Positions 45,636-53,126 of a DNA stretch of 64,000 nucleotides are shown here, piece by piece (the first letter of the stretch is position 1; each line of letters begins with the position of its first letter). Where the stretch lies: the NCBI GenBank assembly GCA_020060465.1, contig JAGVAD010000015.1:62001-126000 (forward strand), in the 5' to 3' direction. This DNA is from Anaerolineales bacterium. GTDB lineage: Bacteria; Chloroflexota; Anaerolineae; Anaerolineales; UBA4823. The notes under the pieces are model-generated. The model saw only the letters and a program-made list of their open reading frames with translations, was not told the DNA's origin and did no database searches. Both the position numbers and the translations under genes were made by a program.

Positions 45636-45660
45636 GCCCCTGAACAACAGGGGCTTTTTA
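45636..45660 (+). terminator. Rho-independent terminator of the peptide transporter operon
   Basis: GCCCCTG (45636-45642), loop AACAA, CAGGGGC (45648-45654), then TTTTTA. A perfect 7-bp stem 17 bases after the permease stop. Confidence 0.9.
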
Positions 45661-45750
45661 TTCGCTTTTCTCCCTTACCTTTGACATTCTGGGCAGGGCG
45701 GAATACAATGGGAAGGCAGTAACCCTGACACGCCGCAGCTTGGAGGACAA

Positions 45751-46884
45751 ATGGGAGCCTGGCCAGGCAAATATGTTATTGGGCTGACCGGGAACATCGG
45801 CACCGGGAAAAGCGTTGTTCGTAAAATGTTGGAACACCTGGGAGCTTATGGCATAGACGCGGATGCGTTAGCCAATCGGGCGATTGCCAAAGGCGCCCCT
45901 GGCTTTCAGCCAGTCGTTGATACCTTCGGTCGGTGGACCCTGGGACCCGACGGGCAAATTGACCGCGCCCGTCTGGGACGCCTGGTTTTCAACGATCCAG
46001 AAGCATTGCAACAACTGGAGGCGATTGTTCATCCATTGGTCTTTCAGGCGATTGATATCCTGATTCGCCGCTCGAGTCAAAATGTGATCGTGATTGAGGC
46101 GATCAAACTGCTCGAATCGGGGCTGGCGGAGCAGTGCGATTCGATCTGGGTGACGTACGCGCCGCAGGAACTGCAAATATCTCGCCTGGTGCAAAAGCGC
46201 AAGATGGATGAGGCTGCGGCTTTGCAACGCATTCGCGCTCAACCGCCGCAAGAAAAGAAGGTCAGTGCTGCCCACATTGTCATCCGTAACGACGGCGCCT
46301 TTGAAAGCACCTGGATGCAGGTGGTCAGCTCCTGGAACAAGCTTTTCCCCACGGTGGAAGTCGAGGCGCCTGAAGCGGTCGAAGCGGCGCCAGGGGAAAT
46401 CCTGGTGCAGCGCGCCCGCCCGCGAGAGGCGGATGAAATCGCCATGCTCATCACCCATCTCAGCCAGGGGAAACGCCGCATGAGCCGTGAAGATGTGATG
46501 GCAGCCTTTGGCGAAAAAGCCTTCTTGCTGCTGCGCGTGGCTGGTCGGCCAATGGGCGTGGCTGGGTGGAAAGTGGAAAACCTGGTGGCGCGCACCGATG
46601 ACGTGTATATTGACAATGGCCTGACATTCGTGGATGCCTTGCGCACGTTGCTGGCAGAAGTGGAACGGGTATCGCGGGAGCTGCAATGCGAAATATCGCT
46701 GCTCTTCTTGCCCGAAAGCTTCGCAGAACAAGAAACGCTCTTCCGGTCGTTGGGTTATCAATTACGGACGATCCAAAGCCTGGGAGTGCGGGCGTGGGAA
46801 GAAGCCGCGGAAGAATCAATGCCCGCTGATTCGATCATGCTGTTCAAACAACTTCGACAGGATCGCGTGCTTCGACCTGTATAA
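45751..46884 (+). CDS. coaE: Dephospho-CoA kinase fused to a C-terminal acetyltransferase-like domain
   Basis: Residues about 1-205 are dephospho-CoA kinase, the last step of coenzyme A synthesis. Its P-loop is GLTGNIGTGKS, the substrate motif DADALAN, and IVHPLVF and VIEAIKLLESG are family blocks. Residues about 215-377 form an extra domain (ILVQRARPREADEIAMLI, LRVAGRPMGVAGWKVENL, LFRSLGYQLRTI) that looks like a GNAT fold, though no acetyl-CoA loop is obvious. Free CoaE is about 200 residues, so the fusion nearly doubles it. ATG 45751 follows TTGGAGGACAA. The next gene, cdaA, begins 28 bases downstream. Confidence 0.9.
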   Translation: MGAWPGKYVIGLTGNIGTGKSVVRKMLEHLGAYGIDADALANRAIAKGAPGFQPVVDTFGRWTLGPDGQIDRARLGRLVFNDPEALQQLEAIVHPLVFQAIDILIRRSSQNVIVIEAIKLLESGLAEQCDSIWVTYAPQELQISRLVQKRKMDEAAALQRIRAQPPQEKKVSAAHIVIRNDGAFESTWMQVVSSWNKLFPTVEVEAPEAVEAAPGEILVQRARPREADEIAMLITHLSQGKRRMSREDVMAAFGEKAFLLLRVAGRPMGVAGWKVENLVARTDDVYIDNGLTFVDALRTLLAEVERVSRELQCEISLLFLPESFAEQETLFRSLGYQLRTIQSLGVRAWEEAAEESMPADSIMLFKQLRQDRVLRPV

Positions 46885-46912
46885 ATATTCTGTATAAATT
46901 ATAGAAAAGACC

Positions 46913-47794
46913 GTGCTTGAATTTCTTAGCAATCTGATTGCAAATCTGACATTTATATTTGAACGTCTGAACTGGCTCAGCCTGATTGATATTCTATTGG
47001 TTGCAGCAGTCTTTTTTGGCATTCTGCAATTCATTCGCGGCTCCCAGGCGGTGGTGCTGCTGCGGGGAGTGCTGTTATTGATCGCCCTGGTAGGAGTGTT
47101 GACCAGTCTGGAAGTGCTGCCGGCGTTGACCTGGCTGGTGCGGACGACGTTGCCGGCGCTTCTGTTTTCCATCCCGGTAATCTTTGCGCCAGAAATTCGC
47201 CATGCTTTAGAACGGTTGGGGCGCGCAGGAGTCAGCCAGCCAGATGTAAAAACCGCGGCGCAAATGCAAGATACAATTGGCAGCGTTGTATCGGCCGCGG
47301 CGCGCCTTTCGGAGCGGCAGCACGGCGCTTTGATCGTGCTGGCGCGTCGGGATAGCCTGGAAGAATATGTGCATACAGGCGTACGCATGGATGCACGCGT
47401 CTCGGCGGAATTGTTATTGCAAATCTTCTATCCAAACACGCCGCTGCACGACGGCGCGGTGGTCATTTCTGGTCAGCGACTGATTGCCGCGGCTTGCGTG
47501 ATGCCCCTGTCAGCCAGCGGCGTCTTGACGCCCACACCCGACCGGCAGATGGGCTTGAGACATCGGGCCGCGTTGGGCATTTCTGAAGCCAGCGACGCGG
47601 TCGCAGTGGTCGTCTCAGAGGAGACAGGATCCATCTCCGTTGTCCATTCCGGGCGAATGATCCGCCGCCTGGAGCCGGAACGCTTAGAGAATATCCTGCG
47701 AGCTTTCTTCAAGCCTGCCCCGCGCCGTGGTTTAATCGAGGCGTTGAGCCGATTCCTCTCAGATATTCAAGCCAAAGATCAGGAGGGCTTTTGA
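46913..47794 (+). CDS. cdaA: Diadenylate cyclase CdaA
   Basis: Makes the second messenger c-di-AMP from two ATP. Three N-terminal membrane helices (about 20-95) precede the DAC domain (about 110-270), with the catalytic LHDGAVVISG and RHRAALGISEASDAVAVVVSEETG. The start is GTG 46913, with only a weak site (AGAAAAGA). The stop overlaps the YbbR start by one base, the standard cdaA-cdaR arrangement. c-di-AMP controls osmolyte transport and wall homeostasis in other bacteria. Confidence 0.95.
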   Translation: MLEFLSNLIANLTFIFERLNWLSLIDILLVAAVFFGILQFIRGSQAVVLLRGVLLLIALVGVLTSLEVLPALTWLVRTTLPALLFSIPVIFAPEIRHALERLGRAGVSQPDVKTAAQMQDTIGSVVSAAARLSERQHGALIVLARRDSLEEYVHTGVRMDARVSAELLLQIFYPNTPLHDGAVVISGQRLIAAACVMPLSASGVLTPTPDRQMGLRHRAALGISEASDAVAVVVSEETGSISVVHSGRMIRRLEPERLENILRAFFKPAPRRGLIEALSRFLSDIQAKDQEGF

Positions 47795-49092
47795 TGCGCG
47801 CTGTGTTTAGCTGGCTGGCACGTAACCTGGGCACGCTGCTTCTCTCGCTATTGCTTGCCCTGGTCGTATGGGTATCCGCAGTTATTACGGCAGATCCCAA
47901 TCGCCAGCAAACCTCACGCCCCATAGAAATTCAGGTGATGGGGCAGGACCCCAACCTGCTTCAGGTTGGCTCGGTGCCGCGGCAGGCGGTTTTGACCTTA
48001 CAAGCGCCTCAGTCTATCTGGGATCAACTGAACAATAACCCGGGGCTAATGAGCGCCTGGATTGATTTATCAGGGCTTGGAGCAGGAAAACATCAGGTGG
48101 AAGTAAAAGCGCGAGTGGATGCCAGCCCTGTGCGTTTGATTAAAGTTGAGCCAGAAGAGGTGAGCGTTGTTTTAGAACCATTGCTGCGGAAAACCTTTCC
48201 AGTTGAACTGAGGTTGCGTGGCTCTTTGCCCCTGGGTTATCAAAAGTCCAACCCCACCATCGTCCCCACCGAAGTCATAGTGACAGGAGCAGAGTCGATG
48301 GTGAATCAGGTGGTGCGCGTCCAAACCACGCTGGATATTTCTGGAGCCACGCAAAATATCCAACAAACAGCGCCGGTGGAGGCGGTGGACGAAAACGGCC
48401 TTCCAGTGACCGGAGTTACCCTCTCGCCGCGCGAGGTGAACGTTGAAATGTCGGTAAGCCTGTTGGGAGGTTTCAAGAATGCAGCGGTCAAAGTGGTCAC
48501 CAAGGGTCAGGTAGCCAACGGATACCGTTTGACCAATATTATCGTCTCCCCGCCGACGGTGACGCTCTTCTCCGATAACCCAAAACTGATCGAACAAATT
48601 CCTGGGTTTGTTGAAACCATGCCGGTGGATTTGACCAATTTGACGGATGACCTCGAAATTGCGGTGGATCTGAACTTACCCAATGGCGTTACCCTGGTGC
48701 GCGAGCCGAATGTGCTGGTGCAGGTCAGCGTGGCGGCTATAGAAGGGACAATGACCTTATCTGTGCCGGTGGAGATCGTCGGATTGTCGCCTGAATTGCA
48801 GGCCATCATCTCCCCAGAGACGGTGGATGTCATTGTTTCGGGACCCATCAATATCCTGGAAACACTGACCCCGGCAAACTTTCGCGTGATTCTGGACCTC
48901 ACCGGATTGCCAGCCGGCGTCTATCAGCGTTCCGTTGAAGTTGATTTATCGCCAAAAGACGTGCGCGTGCAGACGACGCTGCCAGAAAGCGTTGAAGTGA
49001 CGATAGAATTAGTGTCTGCTCCAAACCCGACCGGGACCCAGACGCTTTCGCCGACGCCCACCTTCACGCCGCCTCCTGCACCTTCTTCCTGA
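47794..49092 (+). CDS. cdaR: YbbR-domain protein, CdaA regulator (CdaR)
   Basis: A 432-residue protein with one N-terminal membrane helix (about 10-28) and about four YbbR repeats facing outside (blocks such as RPIEIQVMG, RKTFPVELRLRG, FKNAAVKVVTKG, SVPVEIVGL). CdaR proteins bind CdaA and modulate it. A Thr/Pro tail (TQTLSPTPTFTPPPAPSS) ends the chain. ATG 47794 shares its A with the cdaA stop and follows AGGAGGGC. The Der gene starts 12 bases after the stop. Confidence 0.9.
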   Translation: MRAVFSWLARNLGTLLLSLLLALVVWVSAVITADPNRQQTSRPIEIQVMGQDPNLLQVGSVPRQAVLTLQAPQSIWDQLNNNPGLMSAWIDLSGLGAGKHQVEVKARVDASPVRLIKVEPEEVSVVLEPLLRKTFPVELRLRGSLPLGYQKSNPTIVPTEVIVTGAESMVNQVVRVQTTLDISGATQNIQQTAPVEAVDENGLPVTGVTLSPREVNVEMSVSLLGGFKNAAVKVVTKGQVANGYRLTNIIVSPPTVTLFSDNPKLIEQIPGFVETMPVDLTNLTDDLEIAVDLNLPNGVTLVREPNVLVQVSVAAIEGTMTLSVPVEIVGLSPELQAIISPETVDVIVSGPINILETLTPANFRVILDLTGLPAGVYQRSVEVDLSPKDVRVQTTLPESVEVTIELVSAPNPTGTQTLSPTPTFTPPPAPSS

Positions 49093-49104
49093 GGTAGTAT
49101 TTCA

Positions 49105-50481
49105 ATGCGAACTCCTATTGTAGCGCTGGTTGGCCGACCGAATGTCGGTAAAAGCACTTTGTTCAACCGTCTGGCAGGGGAACGGCTGGCGGTGGTGGAT
49201 GACACGCCAGGCACCACGCGCGACCGGCTGGTGGCCGAAGCCGAGTGGAGCGGGGTGAACTTTATGATTGTGGACACCGGCGGTATAGACCCGATGCAAT
49301 ATGGCGCTGGCCGCCAGCCGCTTTCAGTGGGCTCCGCCGACTATATTGCCCAAATCCGCTATCAGGCGGAAATAGCCATACAGGAAGCTGATGCCGTCTT
49401 GTTTCTGGTTGATGCAGCAAGCGGAATTACGCCTGCCGATCATGAGGTGGCTCAGATATTACGCGAATATCAAGTAGAAAAGGGCGGAAAATGGCTCCCA
49501 CCGGTCCTGTTGGTGGTGAATAAAGCCGATAGTGCAGCGCGGCGTGAGCAGGCGCTGCAATTTTACGAGTTGGGCATGGGCGAGCCTTACCCGATTTCCG
49601 CGCTGCATGGAACCGGTACAGGAGATCTGTTGGATGCATTAGTGGCGCAATTGCCGCAACGGAGCGAGCAGGAGGAAACGGAAGAGGAAGAAAGAGTCAA
49701 GATCGCCATCGTGGGCAAGCCCAACGCCGGTAAATCCAGTCTGCTCAACCGATTGCTCGGACAAGAACGCGCCATTGTCAGCCCAATCCCTGGTACGACG
49801 CGAGATGCAGTGGACACACCGATGGAATACAACGGCGTGCCCATCACGCTGATAGATACTGCTGGCATTCGACGACGCGGGAAAATCGAGCCAGGAGTGG
49901 AGAAATACAGCGTTCTGCGCGCGCTAAACGCCATTCAACGCGCGGATGTGGTTCTATTGGTGGTTGACGCCGTCAGCGGCGTCACCGCGCAAGATACACA
50001 TATCGCTGGCTTTATCCTGGATGCCTGGAAAAGCGCCGTTTTGTTGATTAACAAATGGGACGCAATCGAAAAAGATGCGTTCACGATGGAAGAATATACC
50101 CGCCGCATCCGCCAGCAATTGAACTTTATGGATTACACGCCGGTTCTTTTCATCTCCGCCAAGACCGGGCAGCGCATTGACCAGGTTCTGCCCCTGGCTT
50201 TGCAAGTGCAAGAAGAGCGGCTGGTTCGCCTGTCCACTTCGCAGCTCAACCAACTGTTTCAAAAAGCCCAAGATCAGCACTCGCCGCCCACCCATGCAGG
50301 GCGCCAGTTGAAAATCTATTATGCTACTCAGGTGCGCAGCGATCCGCCGACATTTTTGCTTTATGTAAATGATCCGAAACTGGCGCATTTCAGCTACCTG
50401 CGCTACCTGGAAAATCGCTTGCGGGAGGTTTATCCATTCTTAGGAACGCCGGTGCGCCTGGTGCTGCGCCCCCGTCGCTGA
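49105..50481 (+). CDS. der: Ribosome biogenesis GTPase Der (EngA)
   Basis: A 458-residue double GTPase needed for 50S subunit assembly. G domain 1 has GRPNVGKST, DTPGTTRD, DTGG and NKAD. G domain 2 has GKPNAGKSS, PGTTRDAVDT, DTAG and NKWD, followed by the KH-like C-terminal domain (LKIYYATQVRSDPPTFLLYVND). Length and motif order are standard. Confidence 0.97.
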   Translation: MRTPIVALVGRPNVGKSTLFNRLAGERLAVVDDTPGTTRDRLVAEAEWSGVNFMIVDTGGIDPMQYGAGRQPLSVGSADYIAQIRYQAEIAIQEADAVLFLVDAASGITPADHEVAQILREYQVEKGGKWLPPVLLVVNKADSAARREQALQFYELGMGEPYPISALHGTGTGDLLDALVAQLPQRSEQEETEEEERVKIAIVGKPNAGKSSLLNRLLGQERAIVSPIPGTTRDAVDTPMEYNGVPITLIDTAGIRRRGKIEPGVEKYSVLRALNAIQRADVVLLVVDAVSGVTAQDTHIAGFILDAWKSAVLLINKWDAIEKDAFTMEEYTRRIRQQLNFMDYTPVLFISAKTGQRIDQVLPLALQVQEERLVRLSTSQLNQLFQKAQDQHSPPTHAGRQLKIYYATQVRSDPPTFLLYVNDPKLAHFSYLRYLENRLREVYPFLGTPVRLVLRPRR

Positions 50482-50518
50482 GCCGCTTTTGGATGAATGC
50501 ACTCTAATATTTCGAACC

Positions 50519-50547
50519 TTGCCCATGCATTCAAGCGGCTTTATAAT
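50519..50547 (+). promoter_or_regulatory. Promoter of signal peptidase I, giving a nearly leaderless mRNA
   Basis: TTGCCC at 50519-50524 and TATAAT at 50542-50547, spacing 17. Transcription would begin at about 50554, only 3-5 bases before the ATG at 50558. Confidence 0.6.
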
Positions 50548-50557
50548 CCGCGATAGA

Positions 50558-51175
50558 ATGAATAACCAACCCTTTGACGACTTGTTAAAACCTTCCTCTG
50601 AAAACCCGGTCAATCCAAGCGAGGCAGAACCGCGCAACAGCGGCGGTGTGCTGCGGTTCTTTTTGGATATGCTAGAAACGGTGGTGTTGGCAGCCATACT
50701 TTTCGCCGGCATCAACATGATTTCGGCGCGCATCCGCGTGGATGGCTACAGCATGGAACCCACGCTTCACGACGGCGAATTTGTGATCGTCAACAAGCTG
50801 GCTTATCGCTTCGGCAGCCCTCAGCGCGGAGATGTGATTGTATTTCGCTATCCCCGCGACCCGCAACAAGAGTATATTAAGCGGGTGATTGGGCTTCCTG
50901 GCGACCGTATTCGCATCGTGAATGGCCATGTATATGTGAACGATCAGTTGATTGACGAACCTTATGTCGCTTCGGCACCGCGCTATCAAAGCGAGTGGAG
51001 CGTCCCAGAAGATTCGGTGTTTGTCCTGGGCGATAACCGAAACAATTCCTCCGACTCGCACAATTGGGGACCTGTGCCGTTGAACAATGTCATCGGTCGG
51101 GCGTTGTTTGTTTACTGGCCTCCTCACTCCTGGGGCGCCATTGAGCATCCGCCTGCGGCAAGCGCGGCGCATTAG
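50558..51175 (+). CDS. lepB: Signal peptidase I
   Basis: A 205-residue membrane-anchored signal peptidase that removes signal peptides after Sec export. A single helix (about 40-62) leads to the catalytic serine in GYSMEPTLHDGE, and the lysine general base is in YIKRVIGLPGDRI. The GDNRNNSSDSHNWGPV block is typical. ATG 50558 is chosen because of the promoter just upstream; earlier in-frame starts at 50489 and 50525 would lie before the promoter. Confidence 0.94.
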   Translation: MNNQPFDDLLKPSSENPVNPSEAEPRNSGGVLRFFLDMLETVVLAAILFAGINMISARIRVDGYSMEPTLHDGEFVIVNKLAYRFGSPQRGDVIVFRYPRDPQQEYIKRVIGLPGDRIRIVNGHVYVNDQLIDEPYVASAPRYQSEWSVPEDSVFVLGDNRNNSSDSHNWGPVPLNNVIGRALFVYWPPHSWGAIEHPPAASAAH

Positions 51176-51228
51176 TTCGTTTACGGTAAACGATAGACAG
51201 ATGAGCTGCCAGACTGGGAGCCGATACA

Positions 51229-51513
51229 ATGGATGATGATAAAAACGTTTCGCAACTGCCCTACCCGGGGCTATGCTCGGAATGTCAGACTGGTGTACTG
51301 CGCCTGAAATCTGTGACCTATTTCACCTGGCTGGATGATGAACTGGTAACCGTGCAAAACTTCCCTGCCTGGGTGTGCGATGTATGTGGACGGCGTGAAT
51401 ACGATGCGCGAGCGATCGTGCGCTTGAATACGCTGCTGAGCCACGATGTCGGCCGCCGCGCGCATTACCGCCGCCGCCCTGGCGCTTCACGCGCCGATCA
51501 GGCGCGGACCTAG
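51229..51513 (+). CDS. YgiT-type zinc-finger protein
   Basis: A 94-residue protein with two CxxC pairs (LCSECQTG and WVCDVCGRRE), as in the N-terminal zinc domain of MqsA/YgiT antitoxins. The C-terminal part is short and basic (RRAHYRRRPGASRADQ), without the helix-turn-helix of MqsA. No toxin gene (MqsR or DUF4258) is adjacent, so a toxin-antitoxin role is not supported. ATG 51229 lies 53 bases after lepB. Confidence 0.8.
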   Translation: MDDDKNVSQLPYPGLCSECQTGVLRLKSVTYFTWLDDELVTVQNFPAWVCDVCGRREYDARAIVRLNTLLSHDVGRRAHYRRRPGASRADQART

Positions 51514-51518
51514 ACCGT

Positions 51519-52061
51519 CTAGGCCCAACCCATTTTCTCCAGATGGGGGCGCGCCCAAAAAAGCGCAACCAGCGATTTCGAATCTTGCAAACCGCCCTGT
51601 TCGGCCAGACGCAGCGCACGTCTGGCTTCAATTTTTTCCACCCGCAAGATTTCGGTTTCATCCCCTGGCAACGGCGATGGATTTAAGCCAACCGCCAGAA
51701 ACACATGCATATATTCGGTCGAATAGCCAGGCGCAAGGTAAAACCCGCCGATCTTTTCTAGCCCATCCGCTGCCATGCCGATTTCTTCGCGCAGTTCTCG
51801 TTGGGCGCAGACTTCAGGGGCTTCGCCTTGCTCCGCCACACCAGCCGGCAATTCGAGCAATTCTTGCCCCGCAGCGTGACGATACTGGCGAATGAACCAG
51901 ATCCAACCATCTGCGTCCACCGGCAAGATGGTAACAGCGTCGCGGTGAGCGACTATATCTAAAAGGATCTGACGCCCATCCGGCAGGAGCAGGCGATCCT
52001 GGCGCACGTCGAACACCCTGCCTTGAAATACGGTATTGGAATTTAACAATTGTATGCCCAC
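51519..52061 (-). CDS. NUDIX hydrolase (ADP-ribose pyrophosphatase-like)
   Basis: A 180-residue NUDIX enzyme. The Nudix box matches the pattern GX5EX7REUXEEXGU exactly: G-VAEQG-E-APEVCAQ-RE-L-R-EE-I-G-M. The flanking blocks IRQYRHAAGQELLELPAG and YLAPGYSTE are typical of ADP-ribose pyrophosphatases. It hydrolyses nucleoside diphosphate derivatives such as ADP-ribose. The start is GTG 52061, 8 bases after GGAG; the longer frame adds a Cys-rich stretch unlike the family. Confidence 0.9.
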   Translation of the reverse strand: MGIQLLNSNTVFQGRVFDVRQDRLLLPDGRQILLDIVAHRDAVTILPVDADGWIWFIRQYRHAAGQELLELPAGVAEQGEAPEVCAQRELREEIGMAADGLEKIGGFYLAPGYSTEYMHVFLAVGLNPSPLPGDETEILRVEKIEARRALRLAEQGGLQDSKSLVALFWARPHLEKMGWA

Positions 52062-52186
52062 AAGCTCATCTCCGTTGAAGGGTAAAACGAAACAATCAAA
52101 GGAGCAGCCAGGAGACAGATCTGGCTGCTCCCAGAGAGCAGGTTCTGCAAAACAAGGGCAACAGCAAGTTGCCCCCAAAAGGCGAC

Positions 52187-52876
52187 TTACGGGATTTGCA
52201 ACACCTGGCCGGGGGTCAGGCGATACGGCGGTTGCAAATTGTTGACCACGGCGATCGCGTTCGGGTCCACATCGCCAAAGGCGCAGGCGATGGTATGGAT
52301 GGTGTCGCCCGCGCGCACCGTATAGCTGGTGGGATGGGGCAGCAATGCACGCCCCCCAGGGAAGCCACGCCCGGTTTGTGGAATGCGCAACACCATACCG
52401 GCGTAATAGACCGAGTAACTGCTCAAGCCGTTCAGGCGCAACAGTTCGCTGGGATCGAGGTTAAAACGCCGCGCAATGCAGAAGGGGAATTCACCTTTCT
52501 GCAACGTGTAAGTTGCCGGTACCACCAACGGCGGCGCAGTAGCCAACACCACTGGTTCAACTACCTGCACAGGTTGGGTTGGGGCGGCGGCGCCAGGCTC
52601 GGTTGCAGGGGCAGCGGGTGTTACTTCAGGCGCAGTGGGGGTTTCTTGCCCTACTGGAGCCATGGGGGTGATCAATCCTTGTGTCGCCAGCGCAGTCTGG
52701 GTGGCGAAAATATAAATCTGGCTTAAGACATCGGTCGCATCCGTAGGCAGCGCTTCTGCCGTACCTTCAGGCGCTTTGGTCGCTTTCGCCCCGCCTGCAA
52801 TGGAGCGAGTACAGGCAGACATGCCGATCAACAATAAGCCAACGATTACAAACAGATAAGCGCGCTTGGTCTTCAT
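52187..52876 (-). CDS. Lipoprotein with two LysM domains
   Basis: A 229-residue lipoprotein; the lipobox is MSAC near residue 21. A Thr/Pro/Ala linker (to about residue 115) leads to two LysM modules: YTLQKGEFPFCIARRFNLDPSELL (about 122-165) and YTVRAGDTIHTIACAFGDVDP (about 180-228). LysM binds peptidoglycan glycan chains. Each module carries a cysteine (FCIA, IACA), possibly a disulfide. Its promoter (52979-53007) carries an operator-like inverted repeat. Confidence 0.9.
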   Translation of the reverse strand: MKTKRAYLFVIVGLLLIGMSACTRSIAGGAKATKAPEGTAEALPTDATDVLSQIYIFATQTALATQGLITPMAPVGQETPTAPEVTPAAPATEPGAAAPTQPVQVVEPVVLATAPPLVVPATYTLQKGEFPFCIARRFNLDPSELLRLNGLSSYSVYYAGMVLRIPQTGRGFPGGRALLPHPTSYTVRAGDTIHTIACAFGDVDPNAIAVVNNLQPPYRLTPGQVLQIP

Positions 52877-52966
52877 CTCTGTCTCCTTGAGTTATCAGAT
52901 GACCCGTCTGGCCTGGCTAGGTTTTACGCAAGATAGATCCACCCGCAAATAGCAGGATTTGTATCA

Positions 52967-53040
52967 ATCTTTGCAATGATACTAGCACAAACCCTTTTGT
53001 GCGTCAAGTTATTTGCACATTTTATTCTCGTTGCAAAGAT
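52967..53040. promoter_or_regulatory. LysM-gene promoter with nested inverted repeats
   Basis: On the minus strand, -35 TTGACG (53002-53007) and -10 TAGTAT (52979-52984) have 17-base spacing. Exactly in the spacer region lies GCACAAA (52985-52991) / TTTGTGC (52996-53002), a 7-bp inverted repeat with a 4-base centre. A second pair, ATCTTTGCAA (52967-52976) / TTGCAAAGAT (53031-53040), 10 bp perfect, brackets the promoter. The plus-strand kinase promoter begins 11 bases beyond. Confidence 0.65.
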
Positions 53041-53050
53041 CGTACCAGGG

Positions 53051-53078
53051 TTGACAGTTCGAACGCCTAAGGTATAAT
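53051..53078 (+). promoter_or_regulatory. Promoter of the Ser/Thr kinase
   Basis: TTGACA (53051-53056) and TATAAT (53073-53078), perfect consensus boxes, spacing 16 bases. Divergent from the LysM-gene promoter. Confidence 0.8.
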
Positions 53079-53126
53079 GATTGCATTCGTGATCTATTTT
53101 GTCTTGTTTTTGCGCGCCAGGAGCAC

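Noticed and set aside
45868-46761. 297-codon antisense reading frame across dephospho-CoA kinase
   Set aside because: It is the complement of a well-supported gene and shows no recognisable domain; high GC yields long shadow frames.
51229-51513. Toxin-antitoxin pair based on the YgiT-type zinc finger
   Set aside because: No toxin gene is adjacent and the DNA-binding half of MqsA is absent.
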